Source: JAZGGS01 sp963749485 (GTDB lineage: Bacteria > Bacteroidota > Ignavibacteria > Ignavibacteriales > Ignavibacteriaceae). Taken from it: DNA of 64,000 bases. The notes below the pieces were generated by a model. The model had not been told where the DNA came from. It did not search any database and saw nothing but the letters and a program-made list of their open reading frames with translations. Both the position numbers and the translations under genes were made by a program. Every line of letters starts with the position of its first letter. Within the stretch, counting starts at the first letter, position 1. Shown one piece after another: positions 59,330-64,000 of the stretch. The stretch is from contig CAVVMV010000002.1 in assembly GCA_963749485.1 (NCBI GenBank), positions 201,117-265,116 on the forward strand. The letters are read 5' to 3'.

Positions 59330-60247
59330 ATGAGAAATGTTTTTTCAATTTTTATATTAACCTTCGTAACAACAGTCGCAGCTCTATTTATAGTGCCAAA
59401 AGAAACACTTGCCCAGGAAATACGAAAACCGATGAAGTTAACCGAGGAAGAGCAGAGCGATTTTCAAATACGTTACGGCACAGCATTTTCAACACGTTAT
59501 ATGTGGAGAGGATTAAACCTGTCAAAGGCTCCTGTTTTCGAACCATATGCCAGTTTTCTTTTCCATGGGTTAGAACTATCCTTTTATGGAGTTTATGGGC
59601 TGTCTGAAAGTGAAGCTAAGCATCCTGACTTTGAAAAACCACTAGTCCCCGGGGTAACATATCCCTCAAATCTTGATAAGATTGCATTCTCTCAGGTAAT
59701 TTCTAACCTGTTTTACAATTTCGGAACAGAGATTGGCACATTTACACTGGGCGCAACAGGATATTTTTTTTCTGATATGTTGATAAAGCGGGCTAACACC
59801 AATAGCCTTGGAGATACTACAAGCATCGTTTACATTAAGCCGTTGTGGGACAACTGGGAAGATAATAGAAACGGTTCCCATACACTTGAGGCAAGTTTCA
59901 GATTTTCTGGCAATGAGGATTTTCCCTTGTGGGTTGTTGTAGCATATAATTTTTATAATGATCCGGACAAATCAATTTTTGCCGAAGTTGGATATACCTT
60001 TAGAGTATTAAAAAATAATTTTAGCTTATTTGCCGGTGGGGTACTCGATGCTTCAGCATGGTACCAGTTTACAATAAAAAACGGTGTTCTTCGAGATGGT
60101 ACTGGATTAACAAACTTTGGGTTTATACTTAACCGCGAGCTGAAACTAGAGGATTGGCTAACATTAGACTTTGCTCTACTTGATGTAATGAATTTTTACG
60201 AGGAGAGAAACACAATACTATTTAAAGCCACATTAAAAATAGAATAG
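59330..60247 (+). CDS. Outer-membrane beta-barrel protein
   Basis: 305 residues from the ATG at 59330, 21 bases after the previous gene; a TTG at 59318 is an alternative start. Signal peptide ('LTFVTTVAALFIVPKETLAQ'), then alternating hydrophobic strands: 'YGTAFSTRYMWRGLNLS', 'PYASFLFHGLELSFYGVYG', 'VGYTFRVLKNNFSLFAGG', and a terminal strand 'RNTILFKATLKIE'. The 'STRYMWRGL' start resembles small barrels of the Gcw_chp type. As the last gene of the operon it could give the inner-membrane motor-like pair an outer-membrane outlet or anchor. It is intact and convergent with tag. Confidence 0.7.
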   Translation: MRNVFSIFILTFVTTVAALFIVPKETLAQEIRKPMKLTEEEQSDFQIRYGTAFSTRYMWRGLNLSKAPVFEPYASFLFHGLELSFYGVYGLSESEAKHPDFEKPLVPGVTYPSNLDKIAFSQVISNLFYNFGTEIGTFTLGATGYFFSDMLIKRANTNSLGDTTSIVYIKPLWDNWEDNRNGSHTLEASFRFSGNEDFPLWVVVAYNFYNDPDKSIFAEVGYTFRVLKNNFSLFAGGVLDASAWYQFTIKNGVLRDGTGLTNFGFILNRELKLEDWLTLDFALLDVMNFYEERNTILFKATLKIE

Positions 60248-60255
60248 AAAAGGTT

Positions 60256-60819
60256 TTACTCTAATTCTTTATACCTGAAACATTCAACAACGTGGTCGTT
60301 CACCATGCCGGTGGCTTGCATGTGTGCATAAACTATAGTTGAACCTACAAACCTAAATCCTCTTTTCTTAAGGTCTTTGCTGATCAGGTCGGACAGTTCT
60401 GTTCTTACAGGAATCTCTTTTAAAGATTTATATTTGTTCTGAATTGGTTTGCCGTTTACAAAGTTCCAGATGTATTTGTTAAACGTTCCGAATTCCTTTC
60501 TAACTTCTAAAAATGCTTTAGCGTTTGTTACAGCCGATTTCACCTTTAGTTTGTTTCTTATTATGCCTTCGTCCTTAAGAAGGGAGTTGATCTTTCTTTT
60601 ATTATACTTTACAATTTTATTAAAATCAAAATTATCAAACACTTTACGAAAGTTTTCTCTTTTGTAAAGAACTGTTCGCCAGCTAAGCCCTGCCTGCATA
60701 CCTTCAAGCAATAAAAATTCGAACAGCTTTTTATCGTTGTGAAGAGGGACACCCCATTCTTTATCGTGGTATTTAATCATCAACGGATCATTGGTCGGCC
60801 AGGAACAGCTTTTCTTCAT
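60256..60819 (-). CDS. tag: DNA-3-methyladenine glycosylase I
   Basis: Intact, 187 residues, base-excision repair of 3-methyladenine. The N-terminus 'MKKSCSWPTNDPLMIKYHDK' carries the Cys and His zinc ligands, and 'EWGVPLHNDKKLFEFLLLEG' is the family signature. The C-terminal 'ATGMVNDHVVECFRYKELE' holds the other His and Cys ligands. The helix-hairpin-helix core lies between ('GIIRNKLKVKSAVTNAKAF'). A second, truncated copy of its tail lies at 55809-55853. Confidence 0.95.
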   Translation of the reverse strand: MKKSCSWPTNDPLMIKYHDKEWGVPLHNDKKLFEFLLLEGMQAGLSWRTVLYKRENFRKVFDNFDFNKIVKYNKRKINSLLKDEGIIRNKLKVKSAVTNAKAFLEVRKEFGTFNKYIWNFVNGKPIQNKYKSLKEIPVRTELSDLISKDLKKRGFRFVGSTIVYAHMQATGMVNDHVVECFRYKELE

Positions 60820-60883
60820 TATATTTTCACACTTTTATTATAAATGTTACAATTTAGAATTTTGATATTGAGGAACGGAAAGA

Positions 60884-63800
60884 TTAATAATTTAATATCG
60901 GGCTCAGCCATTTTTCAATTTCGTCAACGCTCATTCCTTTGCGGCGATGATAATCAAGCACCTGGTCTTTAGCTATCTTTCCAACGTTAAAATATTTTGC
61001 AACTGGATTAGCGAAATATAGGCCGCAAACTGAAGCCGCTGGATACATTGCAAGATTTTCAGTCAGTTTAATCCCCGTCTTTTCTTCAACACCAAGCAGA
61101 TTAAATATAATCGGTTTTTCCGTATGGTCAGGTTGAGAAGGATAACCGGGAGCTGGACGAATTCCAACGTACTTTTCTTTTACCAGGTCTTCATTCGAGA
61201 AACTTTCATCTCCTGCAAAGCCCCAGTATTCTTTTCTTACTTTTTCATGAAGGTGTTCTGCAAACGCCTCAGCAAGTCTGTCTGCCAAAGCTTTAACGAG
61301 GATAATTTTATAATCATCATGATCTTTTTCATACATATTCACAAGCTCTTCTATACCATTGCCCGCAGTAACTGCAAATGCGCCCAGATAATCTGTTTTG
61401 TTGGATTCGGTCGGTGCGATAAAATCTGAAAGAGCAAGATTGGGCTGCCCCTCAGCTTTTTTAATCTGCTGCCGAAGGGTATGTAGAATTGTTAAAACGC
61501 CACTGCGATTTTCATTAGAATAAATTTCAATGTCATCATAACCAACTGTATTAGCAGCAAAAATCCCAAACACTCCGTTCGCAGTAAGCGATTTGCTGCT
61601 GCTAACCTCATCTAATAGTTTATTCGCATCATCAAAAAGTGTCTTCGCTTCATCTCCAAATTTTTCATCTTTAAAAATTGCGGGGTATTTCCCTTTCAAT
61701 TCCCACGTTGTAAAGAATGGTGTCCAGTCAATATACTTTCGTAATTCCTCAAGTGGAAAATCTTTTAACGCGGTTATGTCTCCTTTTTTTGGCTTAGTAA
61801 TTTTTATGCTTTCCCAGTCTGTTTTTAAGCTGTTTGTCCTTGCTTCATTAAGTGTAATAAAACTCTTCCCTGACTTTCTTTTAAGATAGTCTTCTCTCAG
61901 TTTATCATATTCATCTTTATATGAACTTATAAACTTATTTTTCTCATCTTCGTTTTCACTTAAGAGATTACTAACTACGGGCACACTCCGTGAAGCATCA
62001 AGCACATGAAGAATAGGACCATTATAGTTAGGTGCAATTTTAACAGCAGTATGAACCCGTGATGTTGTTGCACCGCCAATAAGCAAGGGTTTCTTGATTC
62101 CTTTCCGCTCCATTTCTTTTGCAACATGTACCATTTCATCGAGTGATGGTGTAATTAAGCCGCTTAATCCGATTATATCTACATTCTGTTCAACTGCTTC
62201 CTGAATAATTTTTTCTGCAGAAACCATCACACCGAGATCAATCACGTTATAATTATTACAGCCAAGGACCACACCAACAATATTTTTGCCGATATCATGC
62301 ACATCGCCTTTAACAGTTGCCATTAATACTTTCCCATTGCCGCGGGAACCACTTGACCCTGCTTTCTCTTTTTCGAGATAGGGAATAAGATAAGCGACCG
62401 CTTTCTTCATCACCCTTGCACTTTTAACAACCTGCGGGAGAAACATCTTACCGGAACCAAACAGATCGCCGACATAATTCATTCCATCCATTAACGGTCC
62501 TTCGATAATTTCCAGTGAACTACTAAATTTTTGTCGTGCTTCTTCAACATCATCATCAATATATTCAACAATTCCTTTAACTAATGCATGCTTAGTCTTT
62601 CTTCGACAGTAGTGTTTCTCCATTCATCTTTTTTAGCTCGTCTTTCTCTTTCCCTATAACAGTTTCTGCAAACTCGATTAATCTTTCGGTTGCATCCTGT
62701 TTTCGATTAAGTATAACATCTTCAACTAATTCCAACAGGTCATTCGGTATTTCTTCATAAACTTCTAGTTGACCCGCATTAACAATTCCCATATCCATTC
62801 CGGCTTTAATAGCATGATAGAGAAACGCAGAATGCATTGCTTCTCTAACAGTATTATTACCTCGGAAAGAAAATGAAAGATTACTTACCCCCCCGCTTAT
62901 TTTAGCATAAGGCAAGTTTTGTTTTATCCATCTTGTTGCTTCAATATAGTTTATTGCATAGTTGTTATGCTCCTCAATTCCGGTTGCAACGGTAAAAATA
63001 TTCGGGTCAAAAATTATATCCTGCGGAGGGAAGCCAACTTTTTCAGTTAAAATTTTATAAGCGCGTTCACAAATTTCTATCTTTCGTTAAATGTATCTGC
63101 TTGTCCTCTTTCATCAAAGGCCATAACGATTACAGCAGCACCATATGAATTTCATTTGCTTGATGAGAAATTCCTCTTCCCCCTCTTTTAAGCTTATTGA
63201 GTTAACTATTCCTTTACCCTGCAGACACTTTAATCCAGCTTCAATCACACTCCATTTTGATGAATCGATCACGATTGGAAGTTTTGCTATATCGGGTTCC
63301 GCGGCAAGTAAGTTTAAAAACTTAGTCATCACTTCTTCCGATTCGATCATCCCCTCATCCATATTCACATCAAGAAACTGTGCGCCGCCCTCTACCTGGT
63401 GCCGAGCAACTGAAAGCGCTTCTTCATAATTTTCTTCTTTGATAAGTCGTGCAAACTTTTTTGAACCTGCAACGTTAGTTCTCTCTCCAATATTGATAAA
63501 GTTCATCTCGGATTGAACAACAACAGGTTCAAGTCCGCTTAATTTTAAAAGTTTTTTTTCTGAAGGGACACTTCTTGGTTTATATTTTTTTACAGCTTCC
63601 GAAATATCTTTAATGTGATCGGGTGTTGTACCGCAGCAGCCGCCAACAATGTTAACAAACCCGCTTTCTGCAAAGTCTTTTAGAACCGAGGCGGTTACAT
63701 TTGGAGTTTCATCATATTCACCCATCTCGTTGGGAAGTCCTGCATTCGGATAGACGGACAAAAACTTACTGGATAACGTTGAGAGCTCTTCAACAAAAGG

Positions 63801-64000
63801 TCTCATCTGTTTTGCACCAAGCGAACAGTTTAATCCTACACTAAGAAGATTTTTTGTATGGAAAATTGAAATCCAGAAAGCTTCGATTGTTTGCCCCGAT
63901 AATGTTCTCCCGCTCTGATCAATAATTGTTCCGGATATCATTACAGGCAATTGATTTATTAATTCGGTATTCACTCTATCAGCAGCATAAATAGCAGCTT
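60884..64000 (-). CDS. metH: Cobalamin-dependent methionine synthase, 5' end outside the window (frame broken at least three times)
   Basis: Transfers methyl from methyltetrahydrofolate to homocysteine. Reading inward from the right edge: the end of the homocysteine domain ('NIVGGCCGTTPDHIKDI', zinc cysteines), the pterin domain ('NFINIGERTNVAGSKKFARL', 'GGAQFLDVNMDEGM'), the cobalamin domain ('VKGDVHDIGKNIVGVVLG', His as lower ligand) and the activation domain ('GIRPAPGYPSQPDHTEK'). Breaks lie near 63120, near 63085 ('NERIEICERAYKIL' follows) and near 62605. The stop is at 60884. The start, and any cobalamin riboswitch, would lie beyond 64000. The gene is otherwise full-length to the edge. 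Confidence 0.93.

Noticed and set aside
1..64000. rRNA, tRNA, CRISPR arrays, insertion sequences
   Set aside because: Reading the intergenic stretches, I found no tRNA-like cloverleaf with a GGTTCGA arm, no regular spacer repeats and no transposase-like protein. A covariance-model scan would settle the small RNAs.

Overview
The window is AT-rich, gene-dense bacterial DNA whose content points to an Ignavibacteria-like member of the Bacteroidota/Chlorobi group. The main clues are three secreted proteins ending in type IX secretion C-terminal sorting domains of the 'YPNPFNPST' kind, TonB-dependent receptors paired with lipoproteins, a DUF2723 membrane protein, a TAnnTTTG-type promoter and frequent TTG/GTG starts. 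This placement is an inference from gene content. I see no rRNA, tRNA, CRISPR array or insertion sequence.

Layout. 0-6.3 kb: DUF2723 membrane protein and aspS (minus), pyrimidine-nucleoside phosphorylase and an SPFH/prohibitin-like protein (plus). 6.3-16.8 kb: a single-strand tetrapyrrole operon, hemX-hemA-hemC-PepSY lipoprotein-tetR::hemD-hemE-hemN-hemY-four-helix-bundle gene-hemB, running from glutamyl-tRNA to protoporphyrin without hemL or hemH. 16.8-21 kb: glycosyltransferase 9, aldo/keto reductase, Ub-Mut7-C RNase-like protein, metallophosphoesterase. 21-25.5 kb: TonB-dependent receptor, DUF4249-like lipoprotein and a tandem rhodanese lipoprotein without catalytic cysteines. 25.5-32.5 kb: a chimeric gene scar, MOSC protein, TrpB2, gamma-glutamyltransferase, MATE pump, arylamine N-acetyltransferase. 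32.6-43.7 kb: a second TonB receptor, serine hydrolase, Asp/Glu racemase, ORF6N protein, galactokinase, a repeat-rich T9SS cargo, cupin and small lipoprotein. 44-51 kb: NfnA/NfnB-type flavoprotein pair, HEAT protein, two more T9SS cargos, DUF2461 protein. 51-55.5 kb: RND efflux pump and its adaptor. 56-60.2 kb: a four-gene operon with a GldL-like motor protein, a one-span GldM-like partner, a secreted protein and an outer-membrane barrel. 60.2-64 kb: tag and a metH that runs off the right edge.

Two layers of gene breakage must be kept apart. More than 25 genes are interrupted by single-base indels, often in short homopolymers, after which the same protein continues in another frame. Genes in every functional class are hit, so most of these are probably uncorrected read errors rather than pseudogenes, and I annotate such genes as one span. 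Separately there are genuine-looking scars, short recognisable pieces of genes with the rest missing: a ggt piece fused to a trpB 3' end (25.5 kb), a glyoxalase 3' end (43.0 kb), a tag 3' end (55.8 kb) and an unidentified 3' end behind galK (38.7 kb).

The most interesting candidates are the TetR-HemD fusion inside the heme operon, the GldL/GldM-like four-gene envelope operon with an internally duplicated cytoplasmic tail, and the ggt/trpB scar that supplies the stop codon of the neighbouring rhodanese gene.
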